This document shows, one piece after another, positions 25,607-36,290 of a DNA stretch of 64,000 bases. The notes beneath the pieces were generated by a model that saw only the letters and a program-made list of their open reading frames with translations, was not told the DNA's origin and did no database searches. The stretch is taken from NCBI GenBank assembly GCA_018334075.1, contig JAGXSC010000078.1, positions 1 to 64,000 of the forward strand. The letters are read 5' to 3'. Position numbers and translations under genes: made by a program. Positions within the stretch are counted from its first letter, which is position 1. Every line of letters begins with the position of its first letter. This DNA is from Actinomycetota bacterium (lineage in GTDB: Bacteria; Actinomycetota; Coriobacteriia; Anaerosomatales; UBA912).

Positions 25607-26044
25607 TTACATATAGGTTGCGGCTACGATCTCGCCGGTGTTGGCGTCTATGTGGATGATGTCATCGTACTCGTGGCCGCTTATTTCGGCCTCCCAGGCT
25701 GTGCGCCCTTGCGTCACTCCCACTCCGATCTGCTCGATCGTACCGGGAAGAGCGGTCAGGGAAAGCCGAATCGCTTGCAGGATGTCAACTTTTGGAGGCG
25801 CCGTGAACGCGCTGGTGGGAACGATGGAGTCAGCTCGTTTCAGGATTTGGCCGTTGATAAGGTCGACGTAGAGCTTCTTGCCAACGTAGCGCTCTTCTCG
25901 CACGGCGATACACCAGACCGCGCGTCCGGGCACTTTGTCCGGAAGCACTGATATTACCGCGCCATGCGGAATCTCCCGCAATGCGATATTGACGGCTTCA
26001 GCTACATCTACCGTTTGTGAACATCGAAAAGCTGTTTTGTCCAT
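25607..26044 (-). CDS. Tandem PepSY-domain protein
   Basis: 145 aa containing two PepSY-like repeats: VAEAVNIALREIPHGAVISV ... LYVDLINGQIL and ILQAIRLSLTALPGTIEQI ... IIHIDANTGEIVAA. PepSY domains often inhibit peptidases or bind in the cell envelope, but no signal peptide or membrane segment is visible, so this one appears cytosolic. ATG 26044 follows an AGGGGG element. Monocistronic and divergent from transketolase; the 203-base spacer has no promoter I can call with confidence. Confidence 0.72.
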   Translation of the reverse strand: MDKTAFRCSQTVDVAEAVNIALREIPHGAVISVLPDKVPGRAVWCIAVREERYVGKKLYVDLINGQILKRADSIVPTSAFTAPPKVDILQAIRLSLTALPGTIEQIGVGVTQGRTAWEAEISGHEYDDIIHIDANTGEIVAATYM

Positions 26045-26247
26045 GGTTGGCGCCCCCTGAATTAGACGTTGTCGCTTGGTATAACGCTATTGACTCGACT
26101 TTCGTTACGTTAGAGAGCAAAATATCGGGGACAGATTAGATTCAGGCTCGACCAGGGTTGATTCATTTACTTCTCCCATAACATATTGACGCACGCCGAT
26201 CTTAAAAATTTCTAAATCCCCTGCTCATGACGACAGGAGCCACAAAG

Positions 26248-28272
26248 ATGAGCACTTCTACGGATAGGCTTTGCATCGACACATTGCGATTTCTCGCAGT
26301 AGACATGGTCGAGCGGGCAAGGTCCGGTCACCCTGGCATGCCGATGGGCGCGGCACCAGCCGCCTTCGTGCTCTTCGACAAGTTCATGCGGTTCGATTCT
26401 TCCGATCCAGCCTGGCCAAATCGCGATCGCTTCGTTCTGTCTGCGGGTCACGGCAGCGCACTTCTCTACGGGCTTTTGCATCTTTTCGGCTACGACCTGT
26501 CACTCGAAGACCTGAGAGCGTTTCGCCAGTGGGGCAGCCGTACTCCCGGTCACCCTGAGTTTGAGCTGACCCCTGGCGTGGAGGCGACCACCGGTCCGCT
26601 GGGGCAGGGGATAGCCAACGCTGTCGGCATGGCGATAGCCGAAGAATCGCTCGCGGCGCGCTTCAACCGTCCCGATCACACCGTTGTCGATCACCACACT
26701 TACGTCCTGTGCAGCGATGGAGACCTCATGGAGGGCGTGTCTGCCGAGGCCGTTTCGCTCGCCGGGCATCTGCGCCTGGGCAAGCTGATCGTCTTGTACG
26801 ACGACAACCGCATCACGATCGATGGCTCCACGGAGCTCGCCTTTACCGAGGACGTCCCCGCCCGCTTCTCTGCATGCGGATGGCATGTTCAGCGGGTAGA
26901 CGACGGCAATGACACAGGTGCGATTTTCTCGGCGGTCGAAGCCGCGAGATCACAGACGAACGCTCCCTCGCTGATCTGCGTGCGCACAACGATCGGGTAC
27001 GGTAGTCCCGGCAAGCAAAACACCGCTTCGGCGCATGGCGAGCCGCTCGGCGAAGACGAGGTTTTGCGCACCAAGAGCGCGATGGGCTGGCCGGCCCAGC
27101 CCGCTTTCCACGTGCCGGTGGAGGTTCGCGAGCACTGCCGAGGAACCGCCGAGCGCGGCGCCGCTGAAAGGCAGCGCTGGCTGCAGGCTTTCGAGCGCTA
27201 TCGAGCGCCGCACCCAGAGCTGGCGGCCGAGTTTGAGCGCAGGCACGAAGGCGAGCTTCCGGCGGGGTGGGAGAGTTCGCTCCCCGCATTTCCGGGCGCC
27301 GGCGGGGAAGAGATGGCCACTCGCGACGCTTCGGGAGCGGCGCTGAACGCCCTGGCCGAGGTGCTACCGGAGCTTATCGGCGGCTCGGCGGACCTTGCTT
27401 CGAGCACCAAGGCGGTCATCAAAGATGCGATGGACTTCGACTCCACTCATCGAGAAGGCCGAAACCTGCACTTCGGCGTTCGCGAGCATGCGATGGGGGC
27501 CATACTCAACGGCATGGCGTACCACGGCGGACTGATTCCGTTCGCCTCGACATTTCTTGTCTTTTCGGATTACATGCGCCCCGCGCTCAGACTTTCCGCA
27601 CTAGGAAAGCTGCGCGTAATCCATGTCTTCACGCACGACAGCGTGGCTCTTGGCGAGGATGGACCGACACATCAGCCCGTCGAGCACCTTGCGTCGCTGC
27701 GCCTGATACCCGGCCTTATCGTGATCAGGCCCGCCGATGCCAACGAGACCGCCGCCGCCTGGCGTGTCGCGATTCAGATGCGAGACAGGCCGGTGTGCCT
27801 GGCGCTCACACGGCAAAAGCTGCCGGTTTTGGATACCGGGCGTTTTACGCGGCTCAAAGAAGGTGTCGCGAGCGGCGGCTATGTTCTGGCGGGTGATCCG
27901 GATGTTACGCCGGAAGTTGTCTTGATCGCGACCGGCTCAGAGGTCCTTTTGGCGCTCCAAGCACACGAGGTCCTAGCGCAGCGACATATCTCTTCGCGAG
28001 TTGTGAGCTTGCCATGCGTCGAGCTATTCGCCGAGCAACCCGACGAGTATCGCGATTCGGTTGTGCCGCCTTCAGTGCCGGTCGTGACCATCGAGGCGGG
28101 AGTTACGCTCGGATGGCGCACATATCTGGATAGCGGCTCTCCCGCAGTGGGCGTCGACAGGTTCGGCGCATCCGCGCCCGGGCAGACGGTCGCGCATGAG
28201 CTGGGGATAAGCGTCGAGAGAATTGTGGCCGCAGCGGAGGGCGCTATAACTTCACACCGTGCGCGTCCTTGA
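26248..28272 (+). CDS. tkt: Transketolase
   Basis: 674 aa, full length. Thiamine-diphosphate-dependent C2 transfer in the pentose phosphate pathway. N-terminal [34 protein letters not shown], the cofactor motif [14 protein letters not shown] with [10 protein letters not shown], and the Pyr domain with catalytic Glu in [11 protein letters not shown] and [18 protein letters not shown] 26248 has AGGAG upstream; an in-frame ATG at 26227 is less likely. Confidence 0.96.
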   Translation: MSTSTDRLCIDTLRFLAVDMVERARSGHPGMPMGAAPAAFVLFDKFMRFDSSDPAWPNRDRFVLSAGHGSALLYGLLHLFGYDLSLEDLRAFRQWGSRTPGHPEFELTPGVEATTGPLGQGIANAVGMAIAEESLAARFNRPDHTVVDHHTYVLCSDGDLMEGVSAEAVSLAGHLRLGKLIVLYDDNRITIDGSTELAFTEDVPARFSACGWHVQRVDDGNDTGAIFSAVEAARSQTNAPSLICVRTTIGYGSPGKQNTASAHGEPLGEDEVLRTKSAMGWPAQPAFHVPVEVREHCRGTAERGAAERQRWLQAFERYRAPHPELAAEFERRHEGELPAGWESSLPAFPGAGGEEMATRDASGAALNALAEVLPELIGGSADLASSTKAVIKDAMDFDSTHREGRNLHFGVREHAMGAILNGMAYHGGLIPFASTFLVFSDYMRPALRLSALGKLRVIHVFTHDSVALGEDGPTHQPVEHLASLRLIPGLIVIRPADANETAAAWRVAIQMRDRPVCLALTRQKLPVLDTGRFTRLKEGVASGGYVLAGDPDVTPEVVLIATGSEVLLALQAHEVLAQRHISSRVVSLPCVELFAEQPDEYRDSVVPPSVPVVTIEAGVTLGWRTYLDSGSPAVGVDRFGASAPGQTVAHELGISVERIVAAAEGAITSHRARP

Positions 28273-28339
28273 CTTTTTATGCCTGTGACGTAAAGTTTCT
28301 GGGTTGTTTCGCGTATACTCATATGCCACTCGTTTTTCC

Positions 28340-28425
<86 letters not shown>

Positions 28426-28478
28426 GAAAAATTGCGTAACGTTTGAGCTAGGATCAATAAACAAACCGAGGAGGTCCT

Positions 28479-29855
28479 TTGAACACCAGCGTTGAGCGCA
28501 TCAATGCGCACACAGTCAAGCTGACCATCACTGTCCCGGCAACCGATGTGGATACCGCCATCGAGGCGGCCTACAAAAGCATCGCCAAAAAGGTCAAGAT
28601 ACCGGGCTTTCGCGCGGGAAGAGCGCCAAAGCCGATGATCGATAGCCATGTCGGCCGAGAGACCGTTTTGGCCGAGGCACAAGACGAGCTACTCAACTCG
28701 GCGTACAACAAGGCACTGGAGAGTGAGTCGCTCAGGCCGATAGCACGTCCGTCCGTTGACGAACCGGCTTTGATCGAGCGCGGGAAGGACTTCGAGTTCA
28801 CGGCAGAGGTGGAGGTGCGCCCGGAGTTGACGCTCTCTTCCATCAAGGGCCTCTCGGCAACAGTTCCTGCGGCGATCACAACTGACGCCGAAATAGAAGC
28901 GCAAATCGAGCACGCCCGAGAGCAGTTTGCGACTCTCGAGCCGGTCGAAGAGCGTGCTCTCGCAGCTGACGATTACGCGCTGATCTCGTTTGTGGGCACC
29001 GTTGACGGCGAGGAGTACGAAGGCAACACCGTGGACGGCTACCTCTATGAGATGGGTCGCGGACTTATGCCTCCCCAGTTCGATGAGGGCCTTATCGGAG
29101 CGATGCCCGGCGAGGAGAGGACTGTCGCCTTCGAGGTGCCTGAAACTTCGGGGAACCCTGAGTTTATCGGCAAAACCGTTTCGTTTGTGGTCAACGTCAA
29201 GGAAATCAAGGCCAAGGTGCTGCCCGAGGTAAACGATGAGTTTGCCGCCAATGTCGGCGGGTATGATTCGGTCGAGGGAATGTATGCGGAACTGCGCCAG
29301 ACGATGGACAACGCCAAACAGGTCGGGCGCGGCAGGGCCGTTGAGCGCGGCGTGCGTCAGGCTCTGGCGGAGCGGCTCATCGGTGAGGTACCCGATGCGA
29401 TGATCAAGACCACGCAAGGTCAGATGATGCGCGATTTCTTAAACGGGCTCGAGTCAAGAGGGCTCTCGGTGCCTGATTACCTGAGCGCTACCGGGGCTAC
29501 CATGGAAGTGATAGAAGCTCAAACCGCCGAGCAGGCGCGTACGGTCGTGACCGAGGAGCTGGCTCTTGAGGCACTCTTTCGCCAACTCGACATGGAGGTT
29601 ACTGAGGCGGATATCGACGAGGAGATAGCGGTCATTTCCAGCTCGGGCACTTCCGATCCCGCTGAGCTGCGCCGTTCATGGGAGGAAAGCGGGGTGATCG
29701 ACGTTCTTCGCGAGCAGATCATCCACAAAAAGGCCGTCGAGTGGCTTATGGACCCGAAAAACGTCGCAATTATGGAGTTTGATGCCGATAACGACTCGGG
29801 CGAGGGCGCAGACGCCGACGCTAACGCGGATGCGGACACAAAGGACAAGGAGTGA
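28479..29855 (+). CDS. tig: Trigger factor (ribosome-associated chaperone / PPIase)
   Basis: 458 aa. Ribosome-binding signature [19 protein letters not shown] (about 36-55), FKBP-type PPIase domain ([20 protein letters not shown] ... [13 protein letters not shown]), then the helical C-terminal chaperone domain, ending in an Asp/Ala-rich acidic tail (about 435-458). TTG start at 28479 follows a strong GAGGAGGT. First gene of tig-clpP-clpX. Confidence 0.95.
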   Translation: MNTSVERINAHTVKLTITVPATDVDTAIEAAYKSIAKKVKIPGFRAGRAPKPMIDSHVGRETVLAEAQDELLNSAYNKALESESLRPIARPSVDEPALIERGKDFEFTAEVEVRPELTLSSIKGLSATVPAAITTDAEIEAQIEHAREQFATLEPVEERALAADDYALISFVGTVDGEEYEGNTVDGYLYEMGRGLMPPQFDEGLIGAMPGEERTVAFEVPETSGNPEFIGKTVSFVVNVKEIKAKVLPEVNDEFAANVGGYDSVEGMYAELRQTMDNAKQVGRGRAVERGVRQALAERLIGEVPDAMIKTTQGQMMRDFLNGLESRGLSVPDYLSATGATMEVIEAQTAEQARTVVTEELALEALFRQLDMEVTEADIDEEIAVISSSGTSDPAELRRSWEESGVIDVLREQIIHKKAVEWLMDPKNVAIMEFDADNDSGEGADADANADADTKDKE

Positions 29856-29859
29856 TTTG

Positions 29860-30477
29860 ATGCTTCCAGACGCAAACGCACTGGTTCCGATAGTCGTCGA
29901 GCAGACCTCGCGAGGCGAGCGCAGCTTCGACATATTCTCCCGGCTGCTCAACGAGCGGGTAGTCTTTCTCGGCCATGAGATCGACGACGTGATCGCCAAC
30001 CTTGTCATCGCCCAGCTCATTCATCTTGAGAGCGAGAGCCCGGAAAAGGACATCAGCCTTTATATCAACTCTCCCGGCGGATCGGTGACAGCCGGCCTTG
30101 CGATCTACGACACGATGCAGTACATCCGCTGCGATGTCGCCACGATCTGCATAGGACAGTGCGCATCGATGGCCGCTGTATTGCTTGCCGCCGGCGCCAA
30201 GGGCAAGAGATCGGCGCTTCCAAACAGCCGCATCCTCATTCATCAGCCGTGGGGCGGCACCAAAGGCCAGGTGACCGATATCGAGATTCAGGCCAGAGAG
30301 ATGCTCAGAATGCGTGATGCGCTCGACAATATCCTCGGGAAGCACACGGGTCAGGAAGTGGACAAGATCCACAGGGACACCGAGCGCGACAATATAATGA
30401 CCGCCGATGAGGCTGCGGCTTACGGAATCGTGGACTCGGTGGTGGTCAGCCGCGCCAAGGAGCCGGAGTCGTCATGA
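29860..30477 (+). CDS. clpP: ATP-dependent Clp protease proteolytic subunit
   Basis: 205 aa. Catalytic triad visible: Ser in [11 protein letters not shown] (about 103), His in LIHQPWGG (about 128) and Asp in [11 protein letters not shown] (about 177). The ATG at 29860 (AAGGAG upstream) is 4 bases after tig; a longer frame reaching into tig is not used. Its stop overlaps the clpX ATG. Only one clpP is in this cluster, whereas many actinobacteria carry a clpP1-clpP2 pair. Confidence 0.96.
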   Translation: MLPDANALVPIVVEQTSRGERSFDIFSRLLNERVVFLGHEIDDVIANLVIAQLIHLESESPEKDISLYINSPGGSVTAGLAIYDTMQYIRCDVATICIGQCASMAAVLLAAGAKGKRSALPNSRILIHQPWGGTKGQVTDIEIQAREMLRMRDALDNILGKHTGQEVDKIHRDTERDNIMTADEAAAYGIVDSVVVSRAKEPESS

Positions 30478-31727
30478 GTCGCTCGGCAAACTCGGAGCAG
30501 GTGAAGTGCTCCTTCTGCAACAAGACACAGCGCCAGGTCCGCAAGCTCATTGCTGGTCCCGGAGTCTATATCTGCGACGAGTGCATCGAGCTTTGCAGCG
30601 ATATCGTCGAGGAAGAAATCGTAGAGCCGCCAGCCGACAGCTTCGCCGAGGAGCTGCCCAGACCCGCCGAGATATACGCCGAGCTCAACCAGTATGTGAT
30701 AGGCCAGGAGCGGGCCAAGAAGGTGCTTTCGGTCGCTGTATACAATCACTACAAGCGAATCCGCGCGATTCCAGGCTCCAGCGAATCCGATGTGGAGCTT
30801 GCGAAGAGCAACATCCTGATGTTGGGCCCCACGGGATGCGGGAAAACACTGCTCGCGCAAACTCTGGCCAGAATCCTCAAGGTTCCCTTCGCGATTGCGG
30901 ACGCCACCGCGCTTACCGAAGCCGGGTATGTCGGCGAGGACGTCGAGAACATCTTACTCAAGCTGATCACGGCCGCTGATTCTGACATCAAACGCGCCGA
31001 GGTCGGCATCATCTACATCGACGAGATCGACAAGATAGCTCGCAAGGCCGAGAACCTCTCGATAACGCGTGATGTCTCCGGCGAGGGTGTTCAGCAGGCG
31101 TTGCTCAAGATACTCGAAGGCACTGAGGCGGCCGTTCCTCCGCACGGAGGCCGCAAGCATCCTCAGCAGGAATTGCTGAAAATCGATACGACCAACATCC
31201 TTTTTATCCTCGGCGGCGCTTTCGTCGGGCTGGAGCGGATCGTGGCGGATCGTCTCGGCAAGAAGGGTGTTGGTTTTGGCGCCGAGCTCTCCGATGCTAG
31301 CAAGCATGCAACGGGCGAGCTGTTCGGCAAGGCTTTGCCAGAAGACCTGCAGCGCTATGGGCTAATCCCTGAGTTTGTCGGCAGGATGCCGGTGATGACC
31401 AGCATAGACGATCTGTCCGAGCACGATCTCGTCCGCATTCTCACCGAGCCAAAGAATGCCCAGGTCAAACAGTATCAGCGACTGTTCGAGCTCGAAGGCG
31501 TCGAGCTCATCTTTACGCCCGATGCGCTTTTGGCGATCGCGCGAGAGGCCCTTGGGCGCAAGACCGGCGCGCGCGGACTTCGCTCCATACTCGAGTCGCT
31601 GTTGCTCGACACGATGTATGAGCTCCCGTGTGAAAAGGACATCGAGCAGGTTGTGGTTACCGAGAAGACCGTCGCCGGGGACCCGCCGGCAATTGTGCGC
31701 AAGGGCAGTGCCGAGGCGTCTGCATGA
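30474..31727 (+). CDS. clpX: Clp protease ATP-binding subunit ClpX
   Basis: 417 aa. N-terminal zinc-binding domain [14 protein letters not shown] ... CDECIELC, Walker [16 protein letters not shown], Walker [14 protein letters not shown], sensor regions and a [15 protein letters not shown]-terminal element. Unfolds substrates and feeds ClpP; ClpP-docking IGF-type loop near [16 protein letters not shown] was not clearly identified by eye. Overlaps clpP and valS by 4 bases. Confidence 0.96.
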   Translation: MSRSANSEQVKCSFCNKTQRQVRKLIAGPGVYICDECIELCSDIVEEEIVEPPADSFAEELPRPAEIYAELNQYVIGQERAKKVLSVAVYNHYKRIRAIPGSSESDVELAKSNILMLGPTGCGKTLLAQTLARILKVPFAIADATALTEAGYVGEDVENILLKLITAADSDIKRAEVGIIYIDEIDKIARKAENLSITRDVSGEGVQQALLKILEGTEAAVPPHGGRKHPQQELLKIDTTNILFILGGAFVGLERIVADRLGKKGVGFGAELSDASKHATGELFGKALPEDLQRYGLIPEFVGRMPVMTSIDDLSEHDLVRILTEPKNAQVKQYQRLFELEGVELIFTPDALLAIAREALGRKTGARGLRSILESLLLDTMYELPCEKDIEQVVVTEKTVAGDPPAIVRKGSAEASA

Positions 31728-34402
31728 AGGAGATGCCGAAAGCTTATGACCCGGCCGGCGTCGAGGCGAGGATATTCTCTTCATGGATGCAAGGTCGCTA
31801 CTTCGAGCAGCCGGTGCGTGAAGAGGTAGAGTCTTTTGCGGTTGTCATTCCGCCGCCGAACATCACAGGCTCCCTGCACATGGGGCATGCCCTGAACAAC
31901 ACCATCCAAGACGTTGTCGTTCGCAGGATGCGTATGGCCGGCCGTTCAGTGCGATGGGTGCTCGGAACCGATCACGCCGGCATCGCCACGCAAAACAAGG
32001 TCGAACAGAAGCTGGCGGCCCAAGGTGCTTCTCGGCACGATCTCGGCAGGGAAGCTTTCATTGAAGCGTGCTGGGAGTGGCGGCGCGAGCACGGTTCGAC
32101 GATTATCTTGCAGCTCAAGGCGATGGGCTGCTCGTGTGATTACTCCGATGAGTGGTTCACGATGGATCCCGGCTATCAAAGGGCTGTGAGAAAGGTCTTT
32201 GTCGACTGGTACGAGGCTGGTCTTATCTATCGTGGCGAGCGAATCATCAATTGGTGCCCCCGTTGTTCGACCGCGCTTTCCGATATCGAAGTCGAGCATG
32301 AGGAGATGGAAGGTCGTCTTTGGCACCTGAAGTACCCATTGGTGACGCCGGTCGATGGTATCGAGTATGTCGTGGTCGCGACAACGCGTCCGGAAACCAT
32401 GCTGGGCGATACGTGTGTAGCCGTTCATCCCGAGGATCCGCGTTACCGCGCTCTTGTCGGCGCTGCAGTCACGCTGCCGCTTATCGGGCGCGAGATCCCG
32501 ATCGTCGCCGATGAGCATGTGGATCCGGCGTTTGGAAGCGGCGCGGTGAAAGTCACGCCCGCACACGATCCCAATGATTTCGAGATCGGGCTTCGACACG
32601 GCTGCGCTGCCGTCAACATATTGAACGCCGATGCCAGTATCTCTTCCGAGGGCGGAAAATACGCCGGGTTAGACCGATACGAGGCGCGCGCCAGGATCGT
32701 CGCCGATCTGGAAGCGGCCGGGCTTGTCGCAAAGATCGAAGATCACTCTCACTCGGCAGGCCACTGTTACCGATGCCACACCGTCATCGAGCCGTGGCTG
32801 TCAGATCAGTGGTTTGTGGACATGAAACCGCTGGCGGCGCCGGCGATCGAGGCTGCCAGGGATGGCAGAGTGACCTTTCACCCCAAGCGGTGGGAGAGTG
32901 TTTACTACCACTGGATGGAGAACATCCGCGATTGGTGCATCTCGCGCCAGCTGTGGTGGGGGCATCGCATCCCGGTGTTTTACTGCGATTCGTGCGCAAA
33001 GGCACATGCCTCCGTCGAAGACCTTGTTGAGTGCCCGGATTGCGCCGGCCCGGTCAGTCAGGACGAGGACGTTTTGGACACGTGGTTCTCCTCCCAGCTT
33101 TGGCCATTTGCGACATTCGGCTGGCCGGACAAGACGCCCGAGCTTGACTACTTCTACCCGACATCGGTTCTCTCCACAGCACGCGATATCCTGTTCCTGT
33201 GGGTGGCGCGCATGATTATGAGCGGGATGTACTGTGTCGACGGCAAAGTGCCCTTCAGCGATGTTATCATCCATCCCACGGTCTTCAACCCTGAAGGCAA
33301 GCGCATGAGCAAATCGCTCGGCACCGGTATCGATCCTCTCGATCTCATGGCTCATTACGGAGCCGATGGCATGCGTTTCGGGCTGATGCTTCAGGTCAGC
33401 GGCAACCAGGACATCCGATTCGCCGAGGAGAAGCTCGCCTCCTCGCGCAATTTCGCGAACAAGATATGGAACGCGAGCCGCTTCGTGCTTATGAACATCG
33501 ATGACTCTTACCTCCCGGGCAAGCCTTGCGCCGATACGTTCGCGGATGCCTGGATACTCTCGCGTTTGGCCACGGTTGCATCGGAAGTGGACGATAGTAT
33601 CGCGAGCTATCGCTTCGGTGATGCCGCGCGCTCGCTTTACGACTTTGTCTGGAGCGAGTTTTGTGACTGGTACATCGAGCTTTCCAAGTCGCGCCTTCTC
33701 GCCGGCACCGCCGAAGATGCGGATGAGGCCGCGCGTGAGGCGCGCCTGACCACCCAGCGCAATCTCGTCTTCGTGCTCGACAGCGCCTTGCGTCTTTTGC
33801 ACCCGATGATGCCCTTTATCACCGAGGAGATATGGCGCCGGCTTCCCCTGGAGGAGTCCGCGCGCGCCGAGTCGCTGATGATCGCTGCTTGGCCGGATAC
33901 GGGCTCGCTTAGCGGCTTTCACGATACGGGCGCGGAGCGGGCGGTCTTTCTCCTGCGCGAGGTAGTATCGGCGATTCGAAACATTCGGGCGCGGTATGCG
34001 ATTCCCCCTCGTGATCATCTCGATCTCATCATCAAGGCCTCCGCTGAGGATGCCCTGATGCTCAAGCCCGCGCTCGACGGTATCGTTGCGCTTGCGACGC
34101 TTGGCGCTGTCACCATCGACGAGTCCGCCGAAAGACCGCCGCACTCGGCCTCAGCGGTTGTGGCGACAGCCGAGCTTTTTGTCCCGCTTGAAGGGTTGGT
34201 TGACTTCGAGGCGGAGCGCGAAAGGGTCAGCAAGCAGCTGGAGAAGGCTACGGACGAGCTGGAAAAGATCGAGCGCAAGCTCTCAAACGAGGGCTTCCTG
34301 GCCAAAGCGGCGCCTGAGATAATCGAGAAGGATCGCTCGAAGGCGACCGAGCTAAAAGACGCGATCGCCGCATTCTCGGCACAGCTGACCGAGATCTCCT
34401 GA
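31724..34402 (+). CDS. valS: Valyl-tRNA synthetase
   Basis: 892 aa class I synthetase. HIGH motif as [15 protein letters not shown] (about 46-60), editing domain ([19 protein letters not shown]), KMSKS as [11 protein letters not shown], anticodon-binding domain, and a C-terminal coiled coil ([21 protein letters not shown]). Start ATG 31724 overlaps the clpX stop. Confidence 0.97.
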   Translation: MKEMPKAYDPAGVEARIFSSWMQGRYFEQPVREEVESFAVVIPPPNITGSLHMGHALNNTIQDVVVRRMRMAGRSVRWVLGTDHAGIATQNKVEQKLAAQGASRHDLGREAFIEACWEWRREHGSTIILQLKAMGCSCDYSDEWFTMDPGYQRAVRKVFVDWYEAGLIYRGERIINWCPRCSTALSDIEVEHEEMEGRLWHLKYPLVTPVDGIEYVVVATTRPETMLGDTCVAVHPEDPRYRALVGAAVTLPLIGREIPIVADEHVDPAFGSGAVKVTPAHDPNDFEIGLRHGCAAVNILNADASISSEGGKYAGLDRYEARARIVADLEAAGLVAKIEDHSHSAGHCYRCHTVIEPWLSDQWFVDMKPLAAPAIEAARDGRVTFHPKRWESVYYHWMENIRDWCISRQLWWGHRIPVFYCDSCAKAHASVEDLVECPDCAGPVSQDEDVLDTWFSSQLWPFATFGWPDKTPELDYFYPTSVLSTARDILFLWVARMIMSGMYCVDGKVPFSDVIIHPTVFNPEGKRMSKSLGTGIDPLDLMAHYGADGMRFGLMLQVSGNQDIRFAEEKLASSRNFANKIWNASRFVLMNIDDSYLPGKPCADTFADAWILSRLATVASEVDDSIASYRFGDAARSLYDFVWSEFCDWYIELSKSRLLAGTAEDADEAAREARLTTQRNLVFVLDSALRLLHPMMPFITEEIWRRLPLEESARAESLMIAAWPDTGSLSGFHDTGAERAVFLLREVVSAIRNIRARYAIPPRDHLDLIIKASAEDALMLKPALDGIVALATLGAVTIDESAERPPHSASAVVATAELFVPLEGLVDFEAERERVSKQLEKATDELEKIERKLSNEGFLAKAAPEIIEKDRSKATELKDAIAAFSAQLTEIS

Positions 34403-34423
34403 AAGCGAAGGAAGCGATTTCGC

Positions 34424-35758
34424 ATGGCATTTACCTACCGGCACGCCATAGCCGCTATCGACAGTGCCGTCAAATTTGGCATTCATCCCTCCCTAGACAC
34501 GATCACCGCGATGACCCGCGCGCTTGGCGAGCCACAGAAAGCCTACACGTGTGTGCAGGTCACCGGCACAAACGGCAAGTCCTCGACATCTCGGATGATC
34601 GCCGCGCTACTCTCGGCCGGGGGGCAGGAATCCGTCGGCTTGTACACCAGCCCTGAGCTGCTGTCGTATACAGAGCGAATCGAGATCGACGGCCGCGCAG
34701 TTTCCGAGGAGGAGTTCGCGGCCGGAATCGAGGCGGCGGCGGGCGCTGCTAAAACGGCTGGCGTACAGCCAACCGAGTTCGAGCTGTTGACAGCAGCAGC
34801 ACTCTGGCTCTACCGCGAAAAGGGCGTGGGTATCGCCGTGCTCGAGGCTGGGATGGGCGGAAAGTGGGACGCTACGAGCGTGGTGGTTCCCGATGTCTCG
34901 GTCATTACCGGGGTCGGTCTTGATCATATGGAGTTTCTCGGGCCTACCTTAGAGGCGATCGCTACAGACAAATCCCACATCATCAAAGATCGCTCGCGAA
35001 CGGTTCTAGGGCCCGGGACAAGGGGCCTTGAGGAAATCTTTGTAGAGCGCGCCAGGATAATGGGCGGTGATTGTGTCGCGGTTCGGCCCACCGGCACCAC
35101 CACTCCGTGCCCGGAAAGCTCGACGGCACGTTTCGCGATAACAAAACGTCCTGATTCGCCGACGGGTCGCACTACAGTGAAGGTCGAGGGCGTGATGGCG
35201 TCTTACGGCGAGATTACGATCCTTGCGCCGGCGTATCAGGCCGCCAATGTCGCGACAGCGATCACGGCCGCCGAAGTTCTTCGGCAGCGAGCGCTTGATC
35301 CGCTGGCGGTAGCGTCCGCCCTGGGTACGGCAAGCGTTCCTGGCCGCTTCCAGTGTGTGGCGAAAGACCCGCATGTGATCATCGACGGTGCGCATAATCC
35401 CCAGGCGGCGGTTGTGCTGGCAGATTCCATGCGCGACGCCTGGCCGGATCCGGAGAATCGACCTGTCGTTGTCCTGGGCGTATTGGCCGATAAGGACGCC
35501 GAGGGCATTGTCTCAGCTTTGGCCGGTGTCGCCTGCGGCTTTGCGTGCGTCGCGCCGGATTCGCCCAGAGCGCTTGCCGCGGAGATGCTTGCTGGGACAG
35601 TGCATCGCCTGACCGGCATGGAGCCCCGGATCGCCGATAGCGTCGCCTCGGCGTTGGATTTGATGCATGCCGAGGGCAAGCGCGATATAGTGGTTACGGG
35701 GTCGTTGCGCACCGTTGCTGAAGGGTTGCTCTGGAGCCATTCACGGCAGCGTCCGTAA
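34424..35758 (+). CDS. folC: Folylpolyglutamate synthase / dihydrofolate synthase
   Basis: 444 aa Mur-ligase-fold enzyme. P-loop VTGTNGKSSTSRMIAALL (about 47-64), TSPELLSYTERIEIDG, ITGVGLDHMEFLG with bound-metal His, and the C-terminal DGAHNPQAAVVLADSM. Adds glutamate to (dihydro)folates. Follows valS as in other actinomycetes. Confidence 0.95.
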   Translation: MAFTYRHAIAAIDSAVKFGIHPSLDTITAMTRALGEPQKAYTCVQVTGTNGKSSTSRMIAALLSAGGQESVGLYTSPELLSYTERIEIDGRAVSEEEFAAGIEAAAGAAKTAGVQPTEFELLTAAALWLYREKGVGIAVLEAGMGGKWDATSVVVPDVSVITGVGLDHMEFLGPTLEAIATDKSHIIKDRSRTVLGPGTRGLEEIFVERARIMGGDCVAVRPTGTTTPCPESSTARFAITKRPDSPTGRTTVKVEGVMASYGEITILAPAYQAANVATAITAAEVLRQRALDPLAVASALGTASVPGRFQCVAKDPHVIIDGAHNPQAAVVLADSMRDAWPDPENRPVVVLGVLADKDAEGIVSALAGVACGFACVAPDSPRALAAEMLAGTVHRLTGMEPRIADSVASALDLMHAEGKRDIVVTGSLRTVAEGLLWSHSRQRP

Positions 35759-35783
35759 CCGTTACCATGAGCGTAGCGAGATT

Positions 35784-35806
35784 CCGCACTTCTGCGGTGG
35801 TTTTTT
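35784..35806 (+). terminator. Candidate Rho-independent terminator after folC
   Basis: Stem CCGCA/TGCGG with loop CTTC, followed after TGG by six T. The stem is only 5 bp, so the call is tentative. Confidence 0.4.
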
Positions 35807-35842
35807 GGTTGTCATTTCGATCGTCAAAAAGAAAGGGAGGTC

Positions 35843-36277
35843 ATGGGCGACATTTTCGGAGGTTTATTGGCTAACCCGGCGGTTATACTCGTCAGGAACC
35901 TGTTGATTCTGTTCTACATTGTCTTTCACTTTGCCCTGACGTTCTGGACGATACGCGATGCCTCACGTCGCGGGGCCATGAGCTGGTTTTGGGGCGTGGC
36001 GGTCCTAATCTTTGGGCTTGCGGGCTGGGCTATCTATCAGGTAGTGCGCCCACCGGAGCTTGCTGCGGACGCCCGGGAGCGGGATCTGGAGATTCGCGCT
36101 AAGGAAATCATGCTCCAAAGGGATCTTGAGACCTGCCCGGCATGCTACAAGCCGGTTGAAAAAGATTTCCTCATCTGTCCTTATTGCATGAAAAAACTGC
36201 GCAACTCTTGCACCGAATGCAAGAAGCCCCTAAAGCCAGGTTGGGGCGTATGTCCATACTGCAAGATCAAACAGTAG
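35843..36277 (+). CDS. Two-TM membrane protein with double zinc ribbon
   Basis: 144 aa. Membrane segments at about 16-36 and 46-66, a charged helix with ELAADARERDLEIRAKEI, then four CxxC knuckles (CPACYKP, CPYCMKK, CTECKKP, CPYCKIKQ) forming a double zinc ribbon at the C terminus. No function assigned; similar proteins are common in actinobacteria as hypothetical zinc-ribbon proteins. Strong AAGGGAGG upstream. Lies between folC and thrS, probably with its own promoter. Confidence 0.8.
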   Translation: MGDIFGGLLANPAVILVRNLLILFYIVFHFALTFWTIRDASRRGAMSWFWGVAVLIFGLAGWAIYQVVRPPELAADARERDLEIRAKEIMLQRDLETCPACYKPVEKDFLICPYCMKKLRNSCTECKKPLKPGWGVCPYCKIKQ

Positions 36278-36290
36278 AGGTCCTCCAAAG

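Noticed and set aside
26126-26160. GGGGACAGATTAG motif resembling sequences next to some insertion sequences
   Set aside because: Single copy, no transposase or inverted repeat nearby.
32801-34144. 447-codon minus-strand ORF inside valS
   Set aside because: Antisense shadow of a highly conserved synthetase; GC-rich codon bias explains the open frame.
35715-35906. 63-codon ORF bridging folC and the zinc-ribbon gene
   Set aside because: Reads through a likely terminator hairpin and into the next gene out of frame; no ribosome site.
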